A stretch of 64,000 nt of DNA from Dipteronia dyeriana (Eukaryota > Streptophyta > Magnoliopsida > Sapindales > Sapindaceae), in the NCBI GenBank assembly GCA_032871835.1, contig CM065295.1, positions 85,367,819 through 85,431,818 on the forward strand, written 5' to 3'. The notes under the pieces are model-generated. The model was not told where the DNA came from and ran no database searches. It worked only from the letters and a program-made list of their open reading frames with translations. The translations under genes were made by a program, and so were the position numbers. Each line of letters starts with the position of its first letter. Position 1 is the stretch's first letter. Shown piece after piece: positions 1 through 10,799 of the stretch.

Positions 1-733
1 ATTCCCTCAAATCTCAATCTCTAATATATTCTCCAATTCTCTAAACTTTTTCATTCATTTTGGTTATTACTCTCTCTACAAAATTCTCTACGTTTTCCAC
101 CAACACACCAAATTTTAAAGGTACAATTTTGTTATTACTTTTGGTCTAACATATTCTCATAGTAAATTTATATGTTTATGTTTATATTTGAGTTACTTAA
201 TGAAAACATTATCTATTTAGTTAGTTAGTTTATCAATTTTTGGGCTTTAATGTTAATATTATTTGTTTAGTTTATTAAGATTTTTAAGTTTAGTAGTAAT
301 TTTAATATTTGTTATTAATAAATTTAGAAAGTTAATTTGTATTACTGAAATTACTTTTTGTAATAAGTAAATGATGAATGTTAAGTGTAGTAATTACGTT
401 TGATATTGTTTTTTTCATAAATTAAAATTTTTCATTTGTAGATTATGATAGTAAATTTAAGAGTAGTGATTCAAATCATCAATTTTATGTTAGTATATTA
501 TGTTAGTAAATTTATCAATTTTATTTGTAGTAGTGAACTAGTGAATTTAAAATTTTATGTTAGTAGATTATGATTTTTTTTTGTTTATTTAATTTTTTTT
601 TGAAGTAAATAAATTATTGTAAGTGTCGTATTAGTTATAGTAATTATTGTTAGTAAATTAATATTACTGTTAGTAAATATTAATTTTTAATTTGACTATT
701 AACTACTATAGTGCTCATATTTTTATTCAGATA

Positions 734-2829
734 ATGGATCCTAACCAGCAGCCTTATTTTCCGGACGGTTTGAATATGCTCAACGATGAATTTGATATTT
801 CAGAACCGACCCATACTCAAGAGGGACCTTCTGGTTCTGGCGTTACACCAACATCACGTCCCAAAAAATTAACATCAGATGTGTGGCAATGTTTCAACAT
901 AGTCCAAATGACACTCCCAAACGGGGCGTCTGGCCTCAGAGCTAAATGTAAGTTTTGCCATAAGAATTATACTACAAGTACGGGGGGAACCGGACATTTG
1001 AGACGGCATATGCACAAATGTATGCCTGCACATGGATAGGTAGATACTACAACCCAAACACAGCTTCAACGGCACCCAGACGGGTCCGTTACGTAGTGGC
1101 AGTTCGACGCCATGCACGCTAGAGAGTGCTTGGCACCATACATTGCACAAACTGATCAACCGATCAACCGATCAACCGATCATTATTGGCGAGAGTCCAT
1201 TTTATAAAGAATTAATCACATCTGCATATAACCCCCAATATGAACCTGTTTCTAGAACCACCACTAGAAATGATTTGATACGATTGTTTGAAACCGAAAG
1301 GGATGACTTAGTTGCTGAAATACAGCATTTAAGTGTCTCTGTTGCATTAACTTCTGATATTTGGAATGCATGTTCCAAACAGGACTATTTATGTGTCACG
1401 GGACACTATTTAGATTCTGATTGGAGGATAACAAAAAGAATTTTTTGTTTTCGTCCTATGGATTTTGCACATACCGTAGAAAACATTTTTAATGTCATAA
1501 TGGAAGTTTTAGAAACTTATGAAATCACGCATCGCATTCTTTCAATCACATTTGATAATGCATCTGCAAATACTAGCTCTATTGCATTGTTTGTTGCAAG
1601 AAATATCCCGCAAGATGGAGGTTATTTCTTTCATCAACGGTGTGCATGCCATATTATAAATTTAGTTGTACAGGCTGGTTTAAAGTAGGTAAGCGACCAA
1701 ATAGATCGCATCAGAGATGCCATTTATTGGATTTGCAGTTCTAATCCTAGATTCAGTGAATTCAAGAGACATTTTAAATTAAACGGTCTCAAACCCCGAC
1801 GATTCCAAACTGATATGCCGGTAAGGTGGAACTCTACTTATTTAATGTTGCAAAATTGTTTGGAATATGATACAACCATTACATGTTTTTATAACATAAA
1901 ATTGACCGAAACAGGACAACTTAGTCCAAAATTACTTTCCACAGACGATTGGTATGTGGCAAAGATTTTTGTTCAATTTTTAAAGATTTTTTACAATGCC
2001 ACTGTAACTCTTTCCGGGGTATATTACCCCACATCTTCCCAGGCAATCCATCAGATAGTGGAAATGTCTGAACTGTTAAACAATTATAGAGAAGATGAAC
2101 ATCTAGGCGTTGCAGTTGTTGTCATGGAGACAAAGTTGAAAAAATATTGGGCTAACATTCCCCTACTTTATGCCTTAAGTGCTATAATTGATCTCAGGGT
2201 TAAATTATCTGGTTTAAAAGTTTTGCTTGAGTTTATTGGTATTAATTTGTCAATAGATTATTCAGAACAAATTACTGACATTCGAACCAAGTTGTTCGAG
2301 ATTTTTCATATTTATGAGACCAGGTTTGGCAACATTGACATCCCCCAATCAACACGACCGGAGACAGAGCCGAAGCAAACAAGTTGGAGCCTTCTGAAAC
2401 GAAGAAAAAAAGACAAATCAGCAAGTACTTCTTCAGGGCAAAGATCTAGCCCATCTTCTTGTACCGAACTTATTAGGTACCTTGAAGCACAGTTCGATGC
2501 TGTTGAAGACAAGGAAGAGTTTGATTTGTTGTTATGGTGGAAGACCTATACGTACAGGTATCCAGTTCTGTCACACTTAGCACGTGACGTACTGGTTATT
2601 CCAGTGTCAACGGTGTCTTCAGAACAAGCTTTCAGCACCAGTGGACGCATAATTGAACCAAGAAGAAGCTGTTTGTCTCCAGAGATGGTGGAGGTATTAA
2701 CATGCCTTCGGGGATTGGGAGCATGCTAAAAAAAGGTTACAAAATCTAACTGTAGATAAAGAACTTAATCTAAATTTCGACAATCTATATATTGATGACC
2801 CTTCAGGTAGTGGCCAGGGCCAGAACTAG
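734..2829 (+). pseudogene. hAT transposase (RICESLEEPER-like), inactivated
   Basis: This was the transposase that cuts and pastes hAT elements in the nucleus. In order: an N-terminal BED zinc finger (C-K-F-C-H-K-N-Y near 940-975, then H-L-R-R-H-M-H-K-C), the RNase H-like core (S-V-A-L-T-S-D-I-W-N near 1340; T-F-D-N-A-S-A-N-T near 1550), the M-P-V-R-W-N-S-T-Y motif at 1815, and the hATC dimerisation domain (V-S-T-V-S-S-E-Q-A-F-S near 2610). The start is the ATG at 734 (M-D-P-N-Q-Q), directly after a splice-acceptor-like sequence. Lesions: in-frame TAG at 1037 and 1094; a tandem repeat of the 8-mer GATCAACC (1154-1177) that adds 16 bp and moves the frame; a TAG at 1686; and an extra G near 2710 that cuts the hATC tail short. 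Past that base the tail stays open to a stop at 2827-2829. Relatives are about 600-700 residues, which matches the span. Confidence 0.9.
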
Positions 2830-2880
2830 GTTATACTTTTACATATGTATTTATTATTTACTTGTAAGTTGTAAAACGGT

Positions 2881-2949
2881 TGCACTCTTTTTCCCTTACC
2901 AAGTTTTTATCCCACTGGATTTTTCTTGGTAAGGTTTTTAATGAGGCAA
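2881..2949 (+). promoter_or_regulatory. Stem-loop module in the hAT 3' UTR
   Basis: It starts 52 nt after the transposase stop. A perfect 10-bp inverted repeat (CCTTACCAAG at 2894-2903, CTTGGTAAGG at 2925-2934) encloses a U-rich loop that holds a second short stem (ATCC at 2909-2912, GGAT at 2917-2920). The flanks are TGCACTCTTTTTCC and AAGGTTTTTAATGAGGCAAT. The same module occurs at 16651-16720 in copia A with a different stem sequence. The function is unknown; a structured RNA acting at the 3' end of the transcript is inferred from position and covariation. Confidence 0.6.
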
Positions 2950-3164
2950 TCATGTAGATATGTATTAATGAATTCCATAAGTGAAAAATAAATAAATAAT
3001 TAAAAAATTGTTCGTTCTCTTTATTCATTTCAAATTCTAATAATTGTTCGTTCTCTTCATTCATTTTAAATTCTAAACCCTTAACCATAAACTATAAATC
3101 CTAAACCCTATACCCTAAATCTAAAAAAACGTAATTTGGAAAAAAAATTGAACCAAAAAACTAA

Positions 3165-3408
3165 CCAGCCGGACCAGGCCCGTTAGGCCTGGCCAGCCCG
3201 GCCCGCCAGAGGGGCCCGACGCACGGCACGCAGGCACGGCCAGCCTGAGGCAGGCCGACGTGCCGTGCCGGGCCTCCTTCTCTTGAAATAGGCCGGGCCG
3301 GGCTTGCCCGCGACACCGTGGCGTGCCAGGCCTAGCCAGGCCTGTTTCCAGAAATGGACTGGCCAGGCCGTCCCTAATGGGCCGGGCCAGTCCATTTTTA
3401 CACCACTA
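3165..3408 (+). repeat. GC-rich subterminal region of the hAT element
   Basis: About 240 bp packed with GGCC-based words (GGCCTGGCC, GGCCGGGCC, GGCCAGGCC) in both orientations, in sharp contrast with the AT-rich surroundings. An 11-bp perfect inverted repeat (ATGGACTGGCC at 3354-3364, GGCCAGTCCAT at 3385-3395) lies next to the terminus. Clustered short subterminal repeats are the usual transposase binding sites of hAT elements; the binding role here is inferred. Confidence 0.65.
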
Positions 3409-6033
3409 GTGTCGATAAAGGATTTTAGGCCAATAAGTTTGGTAAGTTCGATGTATAAGAAGCTTGCTAAGGTTCTGGCTAATAGGTTGAGGAATATTAT
3501 GAATTCTATTATTGGAGAGTCACAGATGGCTTTCGTAAAGGATTGCCAAATTTCCGATAGCCTTGTTATTGCAGAAGAGATAGTCCATAAGTGGAAAAAG
3601 GGAAAAGGAAAAAGGAAAGGGGTTTGATAGTGAAATTAGATTTCGAAAATGCGTATGACAATGTGGATCATGGCTTCTTGGATTCAATGATGGAAGGAAT
3701 GGGTTTTGAAAGCAAATGGAGAGAATGGATGAATGAATGTATCTCGTCACCGTTGATGTCAGTTTTGGTGAATGGTAGTCCCACTCCTCAGTTTAGTGTT
3801 CAAAAGGGCTTGAGGCAAAGGGATCCCTTATCTCCTTTCTTGTTCAACATAGTGGTTGAAGGTCTGAATTGTGTGCTTCTAAAAGCAGTTAACTTGGGCT
3901 TGTTTAAGGGTGAGAGTTTTGATGATAATAGAAATCACATTTCACATCTTCAGTTCGCAGACGATTCTATTCTATTTCTCAAACAAAAGGTGGAGTATAT
4001 TCTCAATGCTAAGAGGATTCTTCGGTGTTTCGAGTTGGCTTTGGGTCTCAAAATTAATTTTCATAAATCGTGTTTGGTAAGAGTGGTAAGTGGTAAGGCG
4101 AAGGAGTCGGCTCTTTAGGCTTCGATCTTTAAATGCAAGAAAGCTTTGTTACCTATTTCGTATATTGGATTTCCATTGGGGGGTAGACCAGGATGTAAGT
4201 CTTTTTGGGATCCTTTAGTGACCAAAGTTGAAACACGTTTAGCACCTTAGAAGAGGAGATTTTTATCAAAAGGGGGGAGATTAGTGTTAATCAAGGCTAT
4301 AATTTCGAGCATTCCTAATTATTTTGTTTATGTTTTTAAAATTCCAGTAGGTATGGCTAATCGGATTGAGAGGATTCAAAGGAGCTTTTTGTTGGGTGAT
4401 GGGGTTTGCAAATGAAAGCTTCATGCAGTTAGCTGGGGCGAGGTGTGTAAGAGGAAAGGTAAAGGTAGCCTTGGCATTGGAAGAGTCCTTGACAAGAATA
4501 AAGCCTTGCTAGCCAAATGGATTTGGAGATTTGGAAAGGAAGAAAAGACGTGGAGGAGATTTATTTGTTCAAAATATGGTATTGAGGCAACCTCCTTACT
4601 TTGGCAGAATCAAGGTTCTAAAAATGCTTCATATTTTGTGAAATCTATTGATAGCTTGCTGAATGAAGGATTTAAGACTGCTAGTGTGATTGAAGGTGCA
4701 TTTTCGGTGATCATTGGTCATGGAGACAGAGCCCAATTCAGGATTGAGATTAAGGCGGATGGTAGGCAGCTAAGAGAGGCCTTTCCAAGATGTTTTGTGT
4801 TGGCTTTAAAGAAATAAGGTGCAGTTTGGGACTATGGTGAATGGGTTGATACTGTTTGGGTGTGGAAGATTCCAACAAGAAGATTCCCTTTTGATTGGGA
4901 AAGAGATCAATGGAAAGTTTTCATGGCCTTCCTAAACTGCATATCTATTCGGAATCTTTGCTCAGATGTCATAGCGTGGTTACCAAATTTAAACGGTTTC
5001 TTTACGGTTGGTTCCTTTAGATGAACATTAGAAGACTGCTTTAATGTCTCAGGTTCTGCTCCTATGGCTTTATGGCAGGGGATTTGCCCTCCGAAGTTAG
5101 AGATTTTTTTGTGGCAACTGTGGAAAGGGAGAGTGATGGTGAGAGAAGTGTTGTATAGATTGGGAATGGATCATTTGACAAGTATGGATTGTCCGATGTG
5201 TAGTAGTGATAATGAAACCATAGATCACCTCTTTATCAAATGCTCTTGGTTGGTTTCATTATGGAGATTATCCATAGACTGGTGGGGGATTCATTGTTGT
5301 ATGAATAACAAGACCAATGAATGGTGGGATGCATGGAATGGTATGTGTCCAGCGGTCACGTTAGAAAGGCTGTGGAACTCCCTGTTTTGTGCTATTGTTT
5401 GGACTATATGGGAATCTAGAAATCAATGTGTTTTCGACGACAAGAAACCGAGTGTTGAAAAGGCTGCTGATGTGGTCAAATTTAGGATTGTGTGGTGGTT
5501 CAAACATATGGGAAAGGGATCTTCAGAGTCCATTCAAACTCTTTTACTAAACTTTAAAGACCTTTGTGTTGAGTCTAAGAAAGTGAAGAAAAACCAAATT
5601 CTGGATTGGATCCCTCCTTGCGTCGACAACCTTCTGTCAAAGGCAAGCCAGGCCCAATAGGAATAGAAGGAGTGTTGAGGGACTCCAATGGCAAGGTCTT
5701 GTGCTTTTTTTCCTATTTTATGGGGATTCTAGACTCTAATACAGCAGAGGTGTGGGCTGTCAAAATAGCTGCACTCTGTCTTTAGAACATGAACCTTAGA
5801 GGCAGATTCATCACCATTGTTACCGATTCAAAGGTGGCAGTTTCGTGGGTGAACAATGGTGATTTCAGGAATTTAGAATGTGTTAACTCAATTTATGACA
5901 TTCGCAGCATCATGAAATCTATAGGTGGCATGGAGGTTGTTTATGATTCAAGAGCTTACAACTCTTTTGCGGATAGTTTAACGAAAATGGGGTCTAATGA
6001 GAATGGGGATTTTGTAGAATGGGGAGATTTTTG
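3409..6033 (+). pseudogene. LINE ORF2: reverse transcriptase and RNase H, broken
   Basis: The protein would copy LINE RNA at a nicked target. In order: the RT start (K-D-F-R-P-I-S-L-V at 3418), the catalytic core (V-K-L-D-F-E-N-A-Y-D near 3630; Q-K-G-L-R-Q-R-D-P-L-S-P near 3803; F-A-D-D near 3955), a zinc-binding RVT segment (C-P-M-C near 5195 and H-L-F-I-K-C near 5227), and an RNase H domain (V-T-D-S-K-V-A-V-S-W near 5820; F-A-D-S-L-T-K-M-G near 5970). The frame changes in the purine run at 3590-3627 and again near 5645. In-frame stops lie at 4116, 4248, 4413, 4815, 5022 and 5783. The catalytic residues are still readable, so decay is moderate. Confidence 0.88.
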
Positions 6034-6298
6034 ATTCTTGTGATTGGCGTGTTAACTTGTTTTGTTTTTGGTAGGGGGTGTTCTTTACTGGGATACTTGT
6101 TGCCTGTTTTTTCCCTTGGTTGTGTTTTTGTTTAACTCATATTTTTCTGGTTTGTTTCTGGCTGTCTGTCGTCTTTGGCGCTGGGGATACCCTGGCTATT
6201 GTTGGTGGTTGCTCTGTTGTGGCATGTTTTCCTTCCTGGGTCTCCCCTGTTTGCCTTTGAGTATTACCTTATTCAAAACAAAAAATGTTCAAAAAATC
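3409..6298 (+). mobile_element. L1-type LINE 1, interrupted by the hAT element
   Basis: This is the downstream part of a plant L1-type LINE, entered in mid reverse transcriptase because the hAT element sits in its ORF. It ends in a non-coding 3' tail with A-rich runs (6270-6298: TTCAAAACAAAAAATG...CAAAAAA), taken as the 3' end. The endonuclease and ORF1 would lie left of the hAT element, outside the window. The target duplication cannot be tested. Confidence 0.8.
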
Positions 6299-7297
6299 TG
6301 GAAATTTTGAGTTTAAAAAAAATCTTAAAATTTTGTGTGGAGGATGGTTGTTTCAATTTCGAGATTAGGTTTGAGGTTGGCTTGAATTGAATCTGTGTAT
6401 GTATATTATCATCCTCTGTTCTGATGACTGGATTTTTTTTTTTTCAAGAAATAGTCTGCTGATAGATCGTGAGATGATTGTTTCAAACGAAACAAATTCA
6501 ATTGTTTTTCAAAGAGAAGCAAATTCGTTTTGGTTGGCTCGTTGTTGACAATGGAATTGATATTTGGGAGAAAAAAATCTGGAATAGATTGATAAGGATG
6601 GTGACATGGTGTGGACTTTTTTTTGTTGATAAATTATATAAATATTACAAAATATATATTTATCATTGTTTTTTTTTTTGTTTTTTTTTTATGAGACATG
6701 GTATGATCTTGGTTTACAGATAAAAATTCCCATATAAATGTTAAGTTTGACCAGTAGTTAACTAACATATGAATCTATTTGATATACTTTTTAAAAATCA
6801 AAGTAAAAGTTGTTAAAATAATAAAACTCGTTTAAAAAATGATATTTCACCAAAATTTAGGACTCAAATGATATTAATTTTAATTTTTTTGGATGGAAAT
6901 TAAAAAAAAAAGGTGGACTCTAAATCACAAAATTCATGTTGACGGAAGCACAAAATAATACAATATCCTACAAATGGAAAAAAAAAAAAGATTGCAATTT
7001 AAATGTGAACTCATCTTCAGTGAAGAATCAAAATTCTCAACTTGTCAAAGTTTTGTTTCTCCACAAAATGAATATATCTTGATGACTTTTCCCACTTTAT
7101 AAATAAATTTGTTGATTCTTTCAGTTGAAATGTGAAAGTATAGTGGTTCAAGAGAAGGGATGAAAAGAGAGTGATTGGTGGAGAGAGAAAGCATAGAGAA
7201 AAAGAGCGAGTCATTGGTGAGCTTGTCTTCTTGTCTTCTTAAAGATACAAATAATCACACAAATCATTCAAGAAATACAAAACAAAGAAAATAAATC
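6299..7297. other. AT-rich intergenic DNA, nothing recognised
   Basis: Homopolymer T and A runs and short A/T words; no protein similarity, terminal repeat or tandem array that I can support. The open frames here are low-complexity. Confidence 0.6.
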
Positions 7298-7803
7298 AAT
7301 TTGTTCCACCACTTGCCATATATATCTCACACCCAGTTGTTAAATATCTTCTATCCACTTGAAACTTTGATTACTTCATGATTAAGTTATATAAATATTA
7401 CCATATCAACTACTCTTTTATTTGTCCATAAATAGGCTTGAGCTCGTTTGTAAATCCTCCCTCTAGGTTTTTTTTTGAACCGCTAAAAGTTTATAAGACT
7501 AGGCAGCCAAAGCCAGGGGAAACAACAACAGCTCCCCAAGCCACAGAGCAGAGCGAAAAGAAAAGCAGAAAGTCGAAAGCAAACACAAAACAAAACACAA
7601 AAAACCTACCAAACAATAGAAATCGAATCAGTGAAACACCCAACTCTTGCTGTCACCCTCCCTAGCTGAGCCCTTTTTTGCTAGAGAGTCTGTAAGGGAA
7701 TTATCAATATATACATCATCTCACAATCTCACATTCTCACGTCTCTCTTTTCTCACATCTCTTTATCTCTTTATTTAAGTTTATTATCCTCAGTTTTATA
7801 ACA
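7298..7803 (+). repeat. Left LTR of copia A
   Basis: It matches the right LTR from ACCACTTGCC (7309) through TAAATATCTTCTATCCACTT and the pyrimidine-rich TCTCACATCTCTTTAT block to the end TTTTATAACA. The first 16-17 bases seen in the right LTR (TGTGGTGAAAATGTGG) are missing or unreadable, so the start is approximate. A LINE tail interrupts it at 7468-7699. Confidence 0.7.
7468..7699 (-). mobile_element. LINE 3' tail inserted in the copia A left LTR
   Basis: On the minus strand the insert starts with the end of a LINE RNase H domain (D-S-L-A-K-K-G-S, codons from 7691 downward), runs through a T-rich 3' UTR and ends in nine A residues (plus-strand T run, 7468-7476). The right LTR lacks this segment. 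It is a strongly 5'-truncated copy; the target duplication is not clear. Confidence 0.65.
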
Positions 7804-7818
7804 GGTTATCAATACAAT
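7804..7818 (+). other. Possible degenerate primer binding site of copia A
   Basis: GGTTATCAATAC follows the LTR directly and resembles the TGGTATCAGAGC site for initiator Met-tRNA with several changes. The call rests mainly on position. Confidence 0.35.
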
Positions 7819-7986
7819 TGTATATAACTAGAAAAGATCCTTTGATGGATGATTTACTTTTATCTCAATATCCTTGATCTATATACAGTTCCGTATAATA
7901 AGTTTACTCATACCGTCAACGGAATATATATATAGTTCTTGATTTGTTTATTTATACATATTTAATTTTATACAATATATATGATT

Positions 7987-8150
7987 GACTTATGCTGTGA
8001 CTCGATACTGGTTTATGCGTGTCTCCAGATAAATTGTTTAAATATTCAACATTTATTTTTATACAATATATGAGGCTGACTTATGTTGTGTCTTGGGACT
8101 AACTTATGTTGTGTCTCCAGATTGGCTTATGCTCTGTCTCCAAATAAATT
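7987..8150 (+). repeat. Short diverged repeats in the copia A leader
   Basis: Five diverged copies of a roughly 20-bp unit like GACTTATGTTGTGTCTCCAG are spread over 160 bp, separated by TAAATTGTTTAA-like spacers. Confidence 0.55.
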
Positions 8151-8553
8151 GTTTAATTCATTATGTGTTTTAAAATATTCGTATTATTTATTTATACGCA
8201 ATATATGAGATCGGCTAGACCAACTAACAAGAACTTAAAGTTCTTGGAATTATGATATTTAAGTTGGCACGATTTTGACAACTGATGAAAATCTGGAGTT
8301 CTGGATCCAGTGTTATATACATGAATGCGATACTTCATTATTTGAAACCTGAGGTTTCAAACCTGTTCAGAATTTGAAGTTATCTAATATTATAGGCTAA
8401 TTGGCACAGATACCCCCCAGACTATACCCCGATTCGCATGTTGCCCCCTGAATTAATTTTTTATGCACTAAACCCCCTGAACTATCGAAAATTGATAAAA
8501 GTGGATAAAAACTTAACTTCACCCACTGTTCTGTCATGGTAAATTACACTAAG

Positions 8554-8950
8554 TAGAGGTGTCCACGGTTCGGTTAAACCTTTCGAAACCGAACCGAAAC
8601 CGAACCGAAATCGAACCGAAATCGTCCTCTTCAAACCGTAACCGTAACCGAAACCGTCGGTTATAAAACCGGTTGGAAACCTGTTCCCCGCGGTTCGGTT
8701 ACGGTTAGGAATTATGAAAACCGAAACCAAAAACCACCGGTTTCGATGAAAAATAAAAAAAAATCAACTAATTAAATGCTGACACGTGGCACTTTTTTTT
8801 ATATAAAAAAAAAACTCAAACCAAACCGAAACCGAAACCGAATCGTAACCGAAAACCGCCATAACCGAAACCGCCCCAAACCGCTTCATTCCGGTTACGG
8901 TTACTGTTCGGCCTTTCCACGGAACCGAAACCGAACCGTGGACACTATTA
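8554..8950. mobile_element. hAT-type MITE, copy 1
   Basis: A 397-bp element with terminal repeats TAGAGGTGTCCACGGTTCGG and, on the other strand, TAATAGTGTCCACGGTTCGG, flanked by the perfect 8-bp duplication ACACTAAG (8546-8553 and 8951-8958). The interior is full of AACCGAAACCG words in both orientations. No coding capacity. The same family occurs at 38290-38761. Confidence 0.92.
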
Positions 8951-8969
8951 ACACTAAGCACTCTTATTA

Positions 8970-8973
<4 letters not shown>

Positions 8974-9012
<39 letters not shown>
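8974..9012. repeat. (TA)n microsatellite
   Basis: About 19 TA dinucleotides in the left inverted terminus of the MULE-like element. The right terminus has only a short TATATA at the matching place, so the repeat grew on one side. Confidence 0.9.
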
Positions 9013-9014
<2 letters not shown>

Positions 9015-9895
9015 AATCAAAAAAAATATAATAATACGATATAAATACCCCTCTGGCCAATTTAAAAAAAAAAACAATTTAAAATTTAAAATTTAAAGAT
9101 CGGTTAAATAATTGTAAAATTATAAACTTTTTGATAAAGAAAATTAAATAAATACATAAATGAAAAAAATAAATTGATTTGATAATTATTTAATTTTTTT
9201 TTTTTTTATATTTAAAGGGTAAAAATGTTTTTAGTCCCACTAGTTTGTCCTCCCTCGAGTTTCAGTATTGACCATACAGGTTCCCATAGTTTAAGTTTAT
9301 GGTTGGTTAGGTCTCTACCGTCCAATTCCATTAAGGTTTTTAAAAATTCCGTCAATAGTCCGAGTGTAAAATGGTAAAGATGCCTTCCTTGTTTCAAGAA
9401 GGTTTTTGACTATAGGGCAAATTAGTATCTTAGGTAATTAATAGTATATTAATAATTGGAAAATCAAAAAATAATTAATAATAATTTATTTAATAAAATA
9501 ATTAAATAAAAATCTTTTTTTACTGTTTAAAAAAACCCATTTTTTTAAAGAAACTCCCCCCCACCCCCCTTTTTTTTTTTTATCGAAACCCACTTTTTTT
9601 ATGGGTTTAAATTAATAAGTGTAATTAAATTAAATGATAAAAACAGTAAAAAAAATTAAAAATTCCACCACCAAACTTCGTGAACCACCACTAACATCAA
9701 ACACAAACTCTTCTTCAACCCATAATCCACCATTTCCACCATTTCTTCAACCCCTAATCTGCCGCAACCCTAAACACAAATTCTAACCATAGCCGCCATT
9801 GCTGCCGCCTCCTCCACCGCTACCAACACCACCCAAACAACACACCCTAGCCCGTCGAAATCACAGTACCAATCCACCAGACCCTCCACAACCAT

Positions 9896-9900
<5 letters not shown>

Positions 9901-9933
<33 letters not shown>
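9901..9933 (+). repeat. (CT)n microsatellite
   Basis: About 16 CT dinucleotides inside the nested MULE-like element. Confidence 0.95.
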
Positions 9934-9937
<4 letters not shown>

Positions 9938-10109
9938 GAATCTCACGAGATGTTTGATTTTGGGTTCATGGTCTAGTGACTGGAAAGGGAAAATGATTTG
10001 TCATCTCTTGATCTCATATGGGCTCCGTTCGCCATCAACATTTTATTTTGAAAATTATTTTATGGGTTTGGAATTTTGTGGAGAGAGAGGGGCTAGAGTG
10101 GCAATTCAT

Positions 10110-10144
<35 letters not shown>
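10110..10144 (+). repeat. Poly-G run of 35 bases
   Basis: An unbroken run of G. It could form a G-quadruplex and is also a place where sequencing length errors are likely. Confidence 0.9.
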
Positions 10145-10145
<1 letters not shown>

Positions 10146-10799
10146 GTGGTTGTGTCTGGATTTGGTGATATCGTCGGATCGAACTCCGATGATGTTGAAT
10201 CTGGTTTGTGGTTCAATTTTGTTTCGATCTGGTTGAGAGGAGAACAAATGTTTAGGTAGTTGTGAGGTGGTGACGATGATGGTGGTAGGTGGTTCTGGGT
10301 TGATGTTGGTGCAGTTGTGATGTTGCTGCTGATGGTGGTTGGACGTAGTAATTGGAGATGGATGATGGTGTTTGAATGTTGTAGAATTTGTTTGGTTACA
10401 TGTGTTTGTTTGTGATGAATGTGTTTGGTGATTTTTTTTTCGATTTTTCTTCTTTTCAACAACTTACTAGTGGTGTTGAATCTATTGTTGTTGATGGGAT
10501 CTGGGTTTAGTTGTTGGGTTTGATGTTGGATTTGATGATCTGGTTTTGGTGTTGGGATGTTCAAAGTTTACGTTTTTTCAATATATAAGAAGGGTAAAAT
10601 AGTATTTTTATTCAAAAGTCACACTTTTAGGGGCAATAAAGACTTTTCTCATCTGGCACATGTCTGATTGTTCGTTTTTAACGGATTCTGTAACACTGGA
10701 ATAGAATGACCAAACGGGGCAATACTAAAACTGGTGGGACTGAAACGTATAATAGGGTAAACTAAAGGGACGGAAAACATTTTTACCCATATTTAAATA

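Larger units (their letters stand above)
1..3408 (+). mobile_element. hAT DNA transposon, right portion
   Basis: The element holds a broken hAT transposase, a 3' untranslated segment and a GC-rich right terminus that ends with the hAT-like edge ...TTTTTACACCACTA at 3408. The left inverted repeat lies before the window, so the 8-bp target duplication cannot be checked; the expected right copy is GTGTCGAT at 3409-3416. The sequence right of 3408 is in-frame LINE reverse transcriptase, so the element was inserted inside a LINE ORF. Positions 1-733 look like a 5' leader: a polypyrimidine acceptor (TTTTATTCAG, 721-730) lies just before the ATG, and a possible donor (AAG/GTACAA) lies near 119, which suggests a leader intron. 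That intron is inferred, not shown. Confidence 0.85.
9217..10788. mobile_element. Smaller MULE-like element nested in the larger one
   Basis: Terminal repeats GGGTAAAAATGTTTT on both ends and a perfect 9-bp duplication ATATTTAAA (9208-9216 and 10789-10797), the length typical of Mutator-like elements. The interior has a (CT)n tract (9901-9933), a G run (10110-10144), and CCACCA-rich (9660-9900) and GGTGGTGAT-rich (10145-10560) segments that look gene-like but give no protein I recognise. No transposase. Confidence 0.85.

Noticed and set aside
3183..3395. GC-rich open frame on the minus strand
   Set aside because: It is the subterminal GGCC repeat region of the hAT element, not a protein.
8776..9096. 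Arg/Asn-rich open frames ending in Ile/Tyr repeats
   Set aside because: They are the AACCGAAACCG words of the hAT MITE and the (TA)n tract read as codons; the same happens near 38529-38711.
9954..10564. Gly-rich or Pro-rich open frames around the G run
   Set aside because: Homopolymer artefact inside a MULE-like element; the frames disagree and no protein family fits.
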